Shown: piece by piece, positions 1 to 5,600 of the stretch | Layout: each line of letters opens with the position of its first letter | Position numbering within the stretch: position 1 is the first letter of the stretch | Source: CAYRKQ01 sp964621845 | Lineage (GTDB): Bacteria; Patescibacteriota; Saccharimonadia; Saccharimonadales; UBA7683 | Length of the DNA stretch: 8,400 nt | Direction: 5' to 3' | Assembly (NCBI GenBank): GCA_964621845.1 | Contig: CAZUOL010000002.1 | Location: 1 to 8,400 of the forward strand | The notes under the pieces: generated by a model | Told to the model about the DNA's origin: nothing | Seen by the model: only the letters and a program-made list of their open reading frames with translations | Databases searched by the model: none | Translations under genes and position numbers: made by a program

Positions 1-845
1 TGTGCTTGTATAGTTTTCTGGCCCCGCAGCATAGCAGCGCCAATTCGATGAGAATCACCTTCACCATTACGTGCGAGCATCACGCCATCAGGCTGTACGT
101 ATATAATAATCTCATGCACTGGCGGAACCTCCGTTGGCCACGAGGCGTATTCACGCATCACATCGATACTAGGCTGTTTTTGACCATTATAGAGATCTTG
201 ACCATCTAGCCCGGTTACATTTTGTACTTCACCCGCCCCATCCCACGAACGAAAACCCGCAGCATACACTAGCAGATCAAGCGGAATCTCAAGGGGGTGC
301 TCAGCACCAGCAGAAATGTGAATCTTATTAGTGTCGTCTGCACGTCGAGTGACCGAACTCAGGTCAATAAACGTCTTTTCGGATAAATATGCCTTTGCTT
401 CAGTATGGTCAACATAATGTGTTCCGTCTTCGAGTATTTGCAAAGAAGGTGCCTCCGCAACCAGCTGCATAAGTACGTTCGCTTCAATACCACCTGCTTC
501 CACAATTCGAGTATGACGAGATTCAAGCCACTCAAGCTGTTTTTTTACCTCTCGGTAGTGCGCCCGCGTTTCTTGCGGCAATGCGTCAAGTTCTGACTGT
601 AAATGTTGGATACGCTTGGAGCTTTCCAGATCTTGCGATCCTCCAGGTGTCATAGCGTGGCGTATTTCACTTTCAATCGCATCAATTCCAATTAAGTCGG
701 GGTCCGATACAAGCTCAGAGCGCAACCGCTCTTTTTCTTGATCAAACAATACATCACTCGTTAGAAACTCCACCGCCTGATATGACTGTGCGAAATCAGC
801 GTATGATTCGAAATTGGGCTGTGATACATTCTCTACAGATGACAT
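1..845 (-). CDS. ParB/SerK-like motif protein, 3' end outside window (partial)
   Basis: Reading leftwards from ATG at 843-845, the frame stays open for 281 codons to the window edge, so the C-terminus is missing. I do not recognise the whole protein. Residues about 70-115 are charged and helical-looking, possibly coiled coil. Near residues 263-279 is GDSHRIGAAMLRGQKTI, which resembles the 'DGxHRxxAaxxxG' core of the ParB/Srx nuclease-like fold, also used by the free-serine kinase SerK/SbnI. It follows a beta-strand-like stretch EIIIYVQPDG (245-254). This suggests a ParB-like nucleotide-binding or kinase domain, but DNA partitioning cannot be claimed: no parA partner or parS-like site is visible. 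No signal peptide or membrane segment is seen. No Shine-Dalgarno precedes the ATG, but a strong promoter sits just upstream. The reading frame is secure; the domain assignment is tentative. Confidence 0.8.
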   Translation of the reverse strand, partial: MSSVENVSQPNFESYADFAQSYQAVEFLTSDVLFDQEKERLRSELVSDPDLIGIDAIESEIRHAMTPGGSQDLESSKRIQHLQSELDALPQETRAHYREVKKQLEWLESRHTRIVEAGGIEANVLMQLVAEAPSLQILEDGTHYVDHTEAKAYLSEKTFIDLSSVTRRADDTNKIHISAGAEHPLEIPLDLLVYAAGFRSWDGAGEVQNVTGLDGQDLYNGQKQPSIDVMREYASWPTEVPPVHEIIIYVQPDGVMLARNGEGDSHRIGAAMLRGQKTIQA

Positions 846-870
846 GTTTTTGTTTGCTATTTACATATTC

Positions 871-899
871 ATATTAGCATAAGCTTGTTCTATTGTCAA
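871..899 (-). promoter_or_regulatory. Sigma70-type promoter for the ParB-like gene
   Basis: On the minus strand TTGACA (894-899) is followed after exactly 17 bases by TAATAT (871-876). This is a perfect -35, an excellent -10 and ideal spacing. The predicted start near 864 leaves a leader of about 19 bases before ATG at 845, and that leader has no Shine-Dalgarno. It sits only a few bases beyond the stop codon of the upstream small membrane gene, so the ParB-like gene is probably an independent transcription unit. Confidence 0.8.
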
Positions 900-912
900 T
901 ATAATGCTTTCG

Positions 913-1134
913 TTAAGCAAGATCGTCTTCGGTAAGAATATGCCATGCCTGACCAAGCTGGTTGGCTTCATTGCCAGCCGCCTGATTTCGTTGCACCTGT
1001 TCTTGCACGCCCTCTCTTGTATGCAAAATCTTGGTAGCCAAAGCTCCAAGTGGAATCATGATCGAAGCAGCAAGTGCAATGCGCCGATGCTCAACTAATA
1101 GCTCTCCCACCCGCGAAATACGCGGCAGTTCCAT
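913..1134 (-). CDS. Small membrane protein of unknown function, downstream of the response regulator
   Basis: A 73-residue frame starts six bases after the response-regulator stop, consistent with cotranscription. Residues about 18-36 (IALAASIMIPLGALATKI) form one hydrophobic span. It is preceded by a basic, amphipathic segment (RVGELLVEHRR) and followed by a Gln/Asn/Glu-rich tail. A single-pass protein with a cytoplasmic basic N-terminus is likely. No Shine-Dalgarno precedes the ATG, so translation would depend on reinitiation after the regulator or on another mechanism. A plus-strand frame covers the same bases but lacks operon context and is treated as a shadow. I recognise no family. Whether it is real is probable rather than certain, because the evidence is only spacing, composition and the membrane segment. 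Confidence 0.55.
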   Translation of the reverse strand: MELPRISRVGELLVEHRRIALAASIMIPLGALATKILHTREGVQEQVQRNQAAGNEANQLGQAWHILTEDDLA

Positions 1135-1140
1135 AGTATG

Positions 1141-1521
1141 CTATTTATCTTTGCCTAAATGATGCTTAATGCGCTCAATCACATCGGCAATCACCACTTG
1201 TGATTTTACCAAGTAGTCATCAACGCCGAGTGCTTCGGCACGTTCTTTATCTTTTGGTTGACTCAGCGCAGTTAACATAATAATGCGCATATTGGCTGTT
1301 TCTGGCGTGTTACGCAAAATATCAAGTACATCAAAGCCGCTGATTTTAGGCATCATAACATCAAGCAGAATAAGATCGGGGTGAAACCTTACTGCCGCTG
1401 AAAGCGCTTCTTCACCATTTGCCACATGCTCTACACTAAACCCTTCGGCCTCAAGACGCATAGTGTACATTTGCGCCAAGGCTTCATCATCTTCAACTAG
1501 TAAAATTTTTGGATTGCTCAT
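1141..1521 (-). CDS. Stand-alone receiver-domain response regulator (CheY/Spo0F type)
   Basis: This 126-residue protein is one complete receiver domain with no output domain. The acidic pocket is D11/D12 in ILLVEDDE, the phosphoacceptor is D54 in LILLDVMMP, the switch threonine is T84 in IMLTA, and the conserved lysine is K106 in DDYLVKS. The lysine is followed by Ser where most receivers have the cis-proline of 'KP', a small departure. It would take a phosphoryl group from a histidine kinase and act by protein contact, as CheY or Spo0F does. No kinase is encoded in this window. It begins 14 bases after the pyrG stop and is followed by a small membrane protein, so it may be read with pyrG, but a promoter of its own overlaps the pyrG end. 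No Shine-Dalgarno precedes the ATG. Confidence 0.93.
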   Translation of the reverse strand: MSNPKILLVEDDEALAQMYTMRLEAEGFSVEHVANGEEALSAAVRFHPDLILLDVMMPKISGFDVLDILRNTPETANMRIIMLTALSQPKDKERAEALGVDDYLVKSQVVIADVIERIKHHLGKDK

Positions 1522-1527
1522 GATCTA

Positions 1528-1556
1528 ATAGTACCCTACCGCTTATTCTTTTTCAA
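1528..1556 (-). promoter_or_regulatory. Internal promoter for the response regulator, predicting a leaderless mRNA
   Basis: Minus-strand TTGAAA (1551-1556) lies 17 bases from TACTAT (1528-1533). The -35 is inside the last codons of pyrG and the -10 begins two bases after its TAG stop. Six bases (TAGATC) separate the -10 from ATG, which places the usual start seven bases downstream exactly on the A at 1521. There is no Shine-Dalgarno in this gap, which fits leaderless translation. Confidence 0.6.
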
Positions 1557-3146
1557 TGCAGCAATGAACCCATCAAACAACGGCCCCGGGCGATTGGGCC
1601 GAGAGGTAAATTCAGGGTGAAACTGACTCGCCATAAAGAATGGATGATCGGGCTTTTCAATAATCTCAACCAAGTCGCCCTGCTTCCATGTACCGCTTAC
1701 GAGCATGCCAGCCTGCTCGAGCTGCTCGCGGTAAGCATTGTTAAATTCATAGCGATGTCGGTGACGCTCTTGAATGTGCTTAGCGCCATACAGCTTTTTC
1801 ACCAAGCTACCATCTGCCAACGTACACTCGTAGTTACCGAGCCGCATGGTACCACCAGTGCCTTCTTTGCCTTTTTGATCAGCCATTGTCGCAATCACTG
1901 GGGCTGGGGTTGTGGGCTCAAATTCAGTTGAATTCGCCTCTTTAACGCCCACTGATCTAAGCGCTGCAATTGCTGCCACCTGCATACCCAAGCATAAGCC
2001 AAGATACGGCACATTGTGCTGCATAGCATATGCTGCCGCAGCAATCTTCCCTTCTATGCCACGACCCCCAAAGCCGCCCGGTACCAACAAACCGTCATAT
2101 TTTTTCGCTACGCTTGCAAGCTTCAACTTGCCAGTTTCAATATCTTCAGCACTCACCCACCCAATCTCAACCTTAACGCCGTGCTTCCAACCAGCCGCGC
2201 GTAACGCTTCAACCACCGAAAAATAGGTATCGTCATTATCAAGATATTTTGCTACCATGCCAACCTTCACCGTCTGTGTCTGCTGCTGTGTGATAGAGTT
2301 AACCATCTGCTGCCAGGCCTTTAAGTTCGGTTTTGCAGCCCTTAGCTTCAGGCGTTTTACCACATGATCACCGATACCTGCCTCTTCCAGCGTGATCGGC
2401 ACCTGATAAATAGTGCTGGCGTTTGGTAACAAGGCAATTGCATCCTCGCTCACTCCTCCAAACAGGCTCAGTTTTGTAATGATAGAAGCCGGCGCTTCGT
2501 TTTCGCTCCGCACCATCAACATATCAGGTACAATCCCCGTATTACGCAGATCTCGTACCGCATTCTGGGCAGGCTTTGTTTTAAATTCCTTGCTCGCACC
2601 AAGATATGGCACATACACCACATGTACGTACAGACAGTTTTCGCGACCTTCTTTCATGCCAAGCTCACGGATCGCTTCTATAAAGGCCTGCCCTTCAATA
2701 TCACCCACCGTGCCACCAACCTCTACGATATGCACATCAAAGCCACTGGCAGCTTTTTTAATATGCTCCTGCATAGCAGTAATAACGTGCGGAACAATCT
2801 GAACGGTTTTGCCAAGATATTTACCTGCTCGCTCGTCGTCTATCACCTGCCGCAACACGCGACCACTCATCAGTGAGCTTTCTTGCGTGAGTTCAGCATC
2901 TAAGAATCGTTCGTAATGGCCGAGATCGAGATCAGTTTCAGCGCCATCTTTAGTGACAAAACACTCACCATGCTCAGCCGGGTTCAGCGTACCAGCATCT
3001 ACGTTTAAATACGGATCGCATTTTTGTATATTCACCTTCAGCCCACGACTTTTTAAAATATTGCCGATTGATGCTGCGGTTATCCCCTTGCCTACACCAG
3101 AAAGCACCCCACCTGTTACAAAAATATATTTAGGTTGCTTTGCCAT
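1536..3146 (-). CDS. pyrG: CTP synthase (glutamine-hydrolysing)
   Basis: CTP synthase converts UTP to CTP using ATP and glutamine, the last step of de novo pyrimidine nucleotide synthesis, in the cytoplasm. The 536-residue length is near that of the E. coli enzyme (545). The N-terminal synthetase domain has the P-loop GGVLSGVGKG (12-21), the QKCDPYLNVD segment (41-50) and EVGGTVGDIE. The C-terminal class I glutamine amidotransferase domain has PGGFGGRG for the oxyanion region, the nucleophile C385 in GLCLGMQ, ERHRHRYEFN, and the catalytic pair H510/E512 in QFHPEF. All expected active-site residues are present. The ATG is fixed by a strong Shine-Dalgarno five bases upstream. A hairpin with a U-run and a short overlapping ORF lie in the leader. 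The gene is divergent from a deaminase and followed by a response regulator. Confidence 0.98.
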   Translation of the reverse strand: MAKQPKYIFVTGGVLSGVGKGITAASIGNILKSRGLKVNIQKCDPYLNVDAGTLNPAEHGECFVTKDGAETDLDLGHYERFLDAELTQESSLMSGRVLRQVIDDERAGKYLGKTVQIVPHVITAMQEHIKKAASGFDVHIVEVGGTVGDIEGQAFIEAIRELGMKEGRENCLYVHVVYVPYLGASKEFKTKPAQNAVRDLRNTGIVPDMLMVRSENEAPASIITKLSLFGGVSEDAIALLPNASTIYQVPITLEEAGIGDHVVKRLKLRAAKPNLKAWQQMVNSITQQQTQTVKVGMVAKYLDNDDTYFSVVEALRAAGWKHGVKVEIGWVSAEDIETGKLKLASVAKKYDGLLVPGGFGGRGIEGKIAAAAYAMQHNVPYLGLCLGMQVAAIAALRSVGVKEANSTEFEPTTPAPVIATMADQKGKEGTGGTMRLGNYECTLADGSLVKKLYGAKHIQERHRHRYEFNNAYREQLEQAGMLVSGTWKQGDLVEIIEKPDHPFFMASQFHPEFTSRPNRPGPLFDGFIAALKKNKR

Positions 3147-3276
3147 TCATTCCTCCTTGCTTTTTTGTATTAAAAAAGAGGGCCATTACTGCTCTCTTAT
3201 TGTTTTTGTAGTGGTTTTTTGTGGTCACGAACTCTGCTCTATTTTTAAATACAATACCAGCAGTGGTCGTTATCAC
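3130..3276 (-). CDS. Possible pyrG leader ORF, 48 codons, overlapping the pyrG start
   Basis: A GTG at 3274-3276 is preceded by GGAGGTGA, an exact eight-base match to the anti-Shine-Dalgarno, ending two bases before the codon. The frame runs 48 sense codons to TAA at 3130-3132, passing through the leader hairpin and the pyrG ribosome binding site and ending 12 bases inside pyrG. The product is rich in Lys, Asn and Thr (it begins ITTTAGIVFKNRAEF) and has no recognisable domain or membrane span. There is no run of one codon of the kind found in amino-acid attenuators. Its predicted transcript start lies only about 15 bases upstream. The likely role, by inference, is regulatory: a ribosome reading it would cover the hairpin and be delivered to the pyrG start. 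It could instead be fortuitous, as the gap is short and the GTG is unusually close to the Shine-Dalgarno. Confidence 0.45.
   Translation of the reverse strand: MITTTAGIVFKNRAEFVTTKNHYKNNKRAVMALFFNTKKQGGMNGKAT
3152..3158 (-). promoter_or_regulatory. Ribosome binding site of pyrG
   Basis: AAGGAGG on the minus strand, five bases before ATG at 3144-3146, decides the pyrG start. An out-of-frame ATG lies four bases before the real one. The same bases are read as Lys/Gln/Gly codons of the overlapping leader ORF. Confidence 0.85.
3172..3198 (-). terminator. Hairpin with U-run in the pyrG leader, candidate attenuator
   Basis: On the minus strand AAGAGAGC (3191-3198) can pair with GCCCTCTT (3176-3183) around a seven-base loop, with one A-C mismatch, and a T-run continues to 3172. 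It sits between the pyrG promoter and the pyrG ribosome binding site, the position of an attenuator. In plus-strand RNA the mismatch becomes a G-U pair and a T-rich stretch follows (3197-3208), so it could also act in that direction. The stem is short and only moderately GC-rich, so termination would be partial. Confidence 0.45.
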
Positions 3277-3277
3277 T

Positions 3278-3285
3278 TCACCTCC
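3278..3285 (-). promoter_or_regulatory. Strong Shine-Dalgarno for the pyrG leader ORF
   Basis: GGAGGTGA is about 130 bases upstream of pyrG. It has no role in pyrG initiation itself, so its presence argues that the GTG at 3276 is translated or that the site is a decoy or regulatory ribosome-binding element. Confidence 0.5.
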
Positions 3286-3297
3286 ATTAACCAAGAT

Positions 3298-3326
3298 ATA
3301 GTATCTTATTGGTCACGTTTAATCAA
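3298..3326 (-). promoter_or_regulatory. Promoter of the pyrG transcription unit
   Basis: Minus-strand TTGATT (3321-3326) is 17 bases from TACTAT (3298-3303). The predicted start is at or next to the GG at 3291-3292, giving a leader of about 145 bases to pyrG. The transcript does not begin with the GGGC run used in the CTP-sensing reiterative-transcription mechanism of Bacillus pyrG. The -35 lies six bases from the -35 of the divergent deaminase promoter. Confidence 0.65.
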
Positions 3327-3332
3327 GCGGTT

Positions 3333-3360
3333 TTGTAAATAAGCGATCCTATTCTAAAAT
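3333..3360 (+). promoter_or_regulatory. Promoter of the deaminase gene, near-leaderless
   Basis: TTGTAA (3333-3338), a 16-base spacer and TAAAAT (3355-3360) precede the GTG at 3368. The expected transcript start is 3367 plus or minus one, so the mRNA would begin at or next to the start codon. No Shine-Dalgarno is present before the GTG. Confidence 0.5.
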
Positions 3361-3367
3361 AGATTTT

Positions 3368-4207
3368 GTGAGTGCGCACGAATCTCATCATCTAGATCTA
3401 GAATTCTTGAGTCATTTCGGTGGCATCAACAGCTCTGCAATTGCATCCGTGCATGACGTTTTAGGTGTCGGCCCTACGCTTGATGCCATCATGAGTATTC
3501 CAGCAATCATTGAAGACATGCGTTTTATTATTGATACTCTAGCCGTGGCTTACGATGCAGGCGTGTACAGTAAAGAGCGCCATCGCAGAGGACACCCAAT
3601 GGCAAAAGATGTGCCTGTAGGAGCTGCGATTGGAGATCCAAGCACTGGGTTTTTCTACCCTGGCATCTCACAAGATCAAGAACTTGGTAATAATAAAGCG
3701 CATGCAGAAGTAAACGCAAACGAACTATATGAAGAACTCGTACCTCCCGAAAAGCGAATGGGAGGCCTCGTGCTAGGTACAACTATTGAACCTTGTCCAA
3801 GCTGCATAGAGTACATAGACAGCAAACCCCACATATCAAGAGTAGTATTTGCTGGCCCACGCCAAGGTCTTGAAGATATGGGTGTTTTCAAACCACACGA
3901 TGCCAAGGCAGAGCATTTAGTAAAAGAACATCGGGATGCTGGTCGCTTCCCGGCAGAACTAATCCCCTTTTGGCAGAGATCCGGTCAAATGGCTGGCCTA
4001 GAGCTGTTCCTAGGGATACATCGAGAATCAGAAGTAGTCACTCTTGAGCCAGGGTTCAATGAGGTTACCAGATACCACACCTACAATAATGCGGTAGATC
4101 AACGACGCAACCCACAAACAGCCCATCCAGACACTCGTCGCTCATCTGAGATTGAAGCAATAACTGAAGAGTTCCGAAACACTCTTGCTTCATTTGTTAA
4201 ACCCTAG
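3368..4207 (+). CDS. Zinc-dependent deaminase of the CDA/TadA fold
   Basis: This 279-residue protein carries the cytidine-deaminase superfamily signature: HAE at 112-114 (Zn ligand H112, proton shuttle E114) and PCPSC at 142-146 (Zn ligands C143 and C146). DVPVGAAIGD (81-90) before the HAE and ISRVVFAGP after the cysteines resemble TadA-type tRNA adenosine deaminases. HAEVNA is also seen in RibD and dCMP deaminases, so the substrate is uncertain: a nucleotide, a base or tRNA. It is much longer than TadA (about 150-170 residues), with some 75 extra residues N-terminal and some 100 C-terminal that I do not recognise. The GTG start lacks a Shine-Dalgarno and fits a near-leaderless transcript. 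It is divergent from pyrG, which allows but does not prove a pyrimidine link. A 14-base gap separates it from the convergent next gene. Confidence 0.85.
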   Translation: MSAHESHHLDLEFLSHFGGINSSAIASVHDVLGVGPTLDAIMSIPAIIEDMRFIIDTLAVAYDAGVYSKERHRRGHPMAKDVPVGAAIGDPSTGFFYPGISQDQELGNNKAHAEVNANELYEELVPPEKRMGGLVLGTTIEPCPSCIEYIDSKPHISRVVFAGPRQGLEDMGVFKPHDAKAEHLVKEHRDAGRFPAELIPFWQRSGQMAGLELFLGIHRESEVVTLEPGFNEVTRYHTYNNAVDQRRNPQTAHPDTRRSSEIEAITEEFRNTLASFVKP

Positions 4208-4212
4208 TCAAA

Positions 4213-4238
4213 ATCTTGCACTCATCTGTGCGCAAGAT
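4213..4238. terminator. Hairpin between convergent genes, weak bidirectional terminator
   Basis: ATCTTGC (4213-4219) pairs with GCAAGAT (4232-4238). An alternative fold adds GCAC/GTGC inside with a two-base bulge. The stem encloses the TGA stop of the minus-strand gene and lies just past the deaminase stop. U-runs are poor: three Ts follow on the minus strand and essentially none on the plus. Position supports a terminator more than composition does. Confidence 0.4.
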
Positions 4239-4974
4239 AGACTTGAGCGCATACATCAAGCAAGGGCTCGAGCCATGTCTGTGAGGATGCTTCGTCCCAC
4301 GTTTTTGCAGGGCAAAGTCCTTTCCCCATCCAATCCGAACGAGTAAAATCCACCCCTTCAATGCGCGTACCGTATTGGCTCAGTATTTCTGGTGATCGGT
4401 AGAATATAGCCAAGAGATCGTTGCGCGTTCTCGGCATTACCGTTAAGTCTCCGCGTTCTTTTTGTGTCTTAAGCACTGCTACAACTGTACGATTTACTGG
4501 ATCCTTTAAGCTTGTCGCAGAAAAAATCACAGGATGGCGTATTAGGGTCTGTTTAGGATCATCTGGAATTCCTTCGGTTGAATCGATTAAAGCAAACCAT
4601 GTAAAGGCATCCTCTATGCCTTGTGCAAGGAAATCTAGCGACCGAGTTCGCATTTCCTCAGTGTCAAATTCCGATGTACAAAGCGCTGAATCAAGAATTG
4701 ACACTCCATCATTTTTACTCCTTTCAATCTCAGTCGCTAACACAGGCCAACGATTTCTTATTGGCTCGAGCCATCGATTCTTATCGCTGGATGAAATATA
4801 GAACATACCGATAGTAAGAAGCATGCGCGCATCGTCCAATGTGAGCTGCTCGGGTATAAAGGCCGCCAAATTACGGGTTCTTTCATCGCAAAAAGCTTCG
4901 TAAATTATTTCACCAATGATCTGATCTGCCTCTTTACGTTCGTTAAGGGGCAGCCTTTCTATAAAACTACTCAT
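4222..4974 (-). CDS. Unrecognised 250-residue soluble protein
   Basis: A clean 250-codon frame has balanced, mostly hydrophilic composition, no signal peptide and no membrane span. I do not recognise it. The N-terminus is strongly charged (RLPLNERKEADQIIGEI) and helical. The middle holds Trp-rich segments (NRWLEPIRNRWPVL, about residues 66-80; DAFTWFALID, about 121-130). The C-terminus again contains WLEPLLDVC, so 'WLEP' occurs twice. Four scattered cysteines do not form a metal motif. It is convergent with the deaminase and divergent from the next unknown gene, with a 59-base gap carrying overlapping promoters, which hints at linked control. No Shine-Dalgarno precedes the ATG. Shadow frames on the plus strand are shorter and biased. 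Coding is likely; function is unknown. Confidence 0.75.
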   Translation of the reverse strand: MSSFIERLPLNERKEADQIIGEIIYEAFCDERTRNLAAFIPEQLTLDDARMLLTIGMFYISSSDKNRWLEPIRNRWPVLATEIERSKNDGVSILDSALCTSEFDTEEMRTRSLDFLAQGIEDAFTWFALIDSTEGIPDDPKQTLIRHPVIFSATSLKDPVNRTVVAVLKTQKERGDLTVMPRTRNDLLAIFYRSPEILSQYGTRIEGVDFTRSDWMGKGLCPAKTWDEASSQTWLEPLLDVCAQVYLAHR

Positions 4975-4984
4975 AGCATTGACT

Positions 4985-5013
4985 ATTATACAATACTATT
5001 TACTAATTTTCTA
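4985..5013 (-). promoter_or_regulatory. Promoter of the 250-residue gene
   Basis: TATAAT on the minus strand (4985-4990) is a consensus -10. The best -35 at 17 bases is TAGAAA (5008-5013), four of six matches. The expected start near 4979 leaves about five untranslated bases, too few for a ribosome binding site. It overlaps the opposing promoter at 4999-5027. Confidence 0.55.
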
Positions 5014-5029
5014 TATTTTGTTATAGTAT
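4993..5029. repeat. Inverted repeat ATACTAT / ATAGTAT between divergent genes
   Basis: ATACTAT (4993-4999) and its exact complement ATAGTAT (5023-5029) are separated by 23 bases, about three helical turns centre to centre. The right arm overlaps the plus-strand -10 and the left arm abuts the minus-strand -10. This suggests an operator reading both promoters, though the region is so AT-rich that a chance seven-base match is possible. Confidence 0.35.
4999..5027 (+). promoter_or_regulatory. Promoter of the 187-residue gene, predicting a leaderless mRNA
   Basis: TTTACT (4999-5004), 17 bases, then TATAGT (5022-5027). Six bases (ATCTAC) then separate it from ATG, placing the predicted transcript start on the A at 5034. 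No Shine-Dalgarno exists. Confidence 0.6.
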
Positions 5030-5033
5030 CTAC

Positions 5034-5597
5034 ATGTCTTCAGGTGATGTAAGCCCACAATTTAGCTTAGACTTCCTTCATGAACTTGCCACGAGCGATC
5101 CGCCAGCGAATAGAAAAGAGCGAGGGCCATATGATGAATACTCTCGAGAGGGCTGGGAACTAACAGAGGCCATCCTTGCGGAACGCCTCGGACCTTATAA
5201 TCATACAAACAACCTAGCATACACCGGTATATATGATGATGCTCGATATCCTGGTTTTCAAGAGGAGTGGCCGTTGAGCGTCTGGACAAGCCCAAAACAA
5301 AATGATGCCCTGACTATCAGCCTTGTGATGAAGGGTATTATTCACACGCAATATCATCCTTTATGGATGGCTACTCAATTTGCAGTGGTTGCACGCCAGG
5401 CATCTCAGCCTGGTACCCATGTACTATTCGAAAGGCTTGGTGGCATCACCTGTTCGATCAACGAGCGTGATAAAGACTGGATGCTCTTCTTCGATCCTGC
5501 TAATACTCAGGGTGGCAGAGAAATGAACCTGGGGAGAAAGTTAAGAATCATCGAAATGCTCAGAAACATTGACGATCGTATCAATCCTGAGGCGTGA
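5034..5597 (+). CDS. Unrecognised 187-residue soluble protein
   Basis: This is an intact 187-codon frame with no signal peptide or membrane span. I do not recognise a family. The N-terminal 40 residues are polar (SDPPANRKERGPYDEYSRE). The centre is rich in aromatic residues and Pro (YTGIYDDARYPGFQEEWPL; IIHTQYHPLWMATQFAVVA), and the C-terminus is basic and helical (LGRKLRIIEMLRNIDDRI). One Cys (ITCSIN) is present. The alternation of aromatic strands suggests a compact alpha/beta fold, but nothing identifies a catalytic site. Its ATG is chosen because a promoter ends exactly six bases upstream, predicting leaderless translation. It is divergent from the 250-residue gene, and its stop is three bases from the convergent S41 protease stop. 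The two unknown genes may work together; that is inferred only from the shared promoter region. Confidence 0.75.
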   Translation: MSSGDVSPQFSLDFLHELATSDPPANRKERGPYDEYSREGWELTEAILAERLGPYNHTNNLAYTGIYDDARYPGFQEEWPLSVWTSPKQNDALTISLVMKGIIHTQYHPLWMATQFAVVARQASQPGTHVLFERLGGITCSINERDKDWMLFFDPANTQGGREMNLGRKLRIIEMLRNIDDRINPEA

Positions 5598-5600
5598 TTT

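Noticed and set aside
905..919. Hairpin TGCTT/AAGCA at the end of the small membrane gene
   Set aside because: Only five AT-rich pairs and no T-run after it on the minus strand; too weak to call a terminator.
904..1098. Plus-strand 64-codon frame opposite the small membrane gene
   Set aside because: The minus frame fits an operon with the response regulator six bases away; the plus frame has no promoter or ribosome binding site and ends without context.
3130..3276. Proteasome-like look of the leader ORF start (TTTAGIVFK)
   Set aside because: The resemblance is a few residues only; the 48-residue product lacks the length and the catalytic Asp/Lys layout, so it is taken as chance.
3222..3317. 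Direct repeat TGGTCACG at 3222-3229 and 3310-3317
   Set aside because: Two eight-base copies in a 200-base region are not rare by chance, and the copies sit in unrelated positions (promoter spacer and leader ORF).
1617..3342. Several plus-strand frames of 60-130 codons across the pyrG region
   Set aside because: They lie opposite the fully conserved CTP synthase, have no ribosome binding sites and show the Ser/Pro/Thr-rich composition of antisense shadows.
5568..5585. Inverted repeat ATTGA/TCAAT near the end of the 187-residue gene
   Set aside because: Five-base arms within coding sequence, no T-run on either side; not supported as a terminator between the convergent genes.
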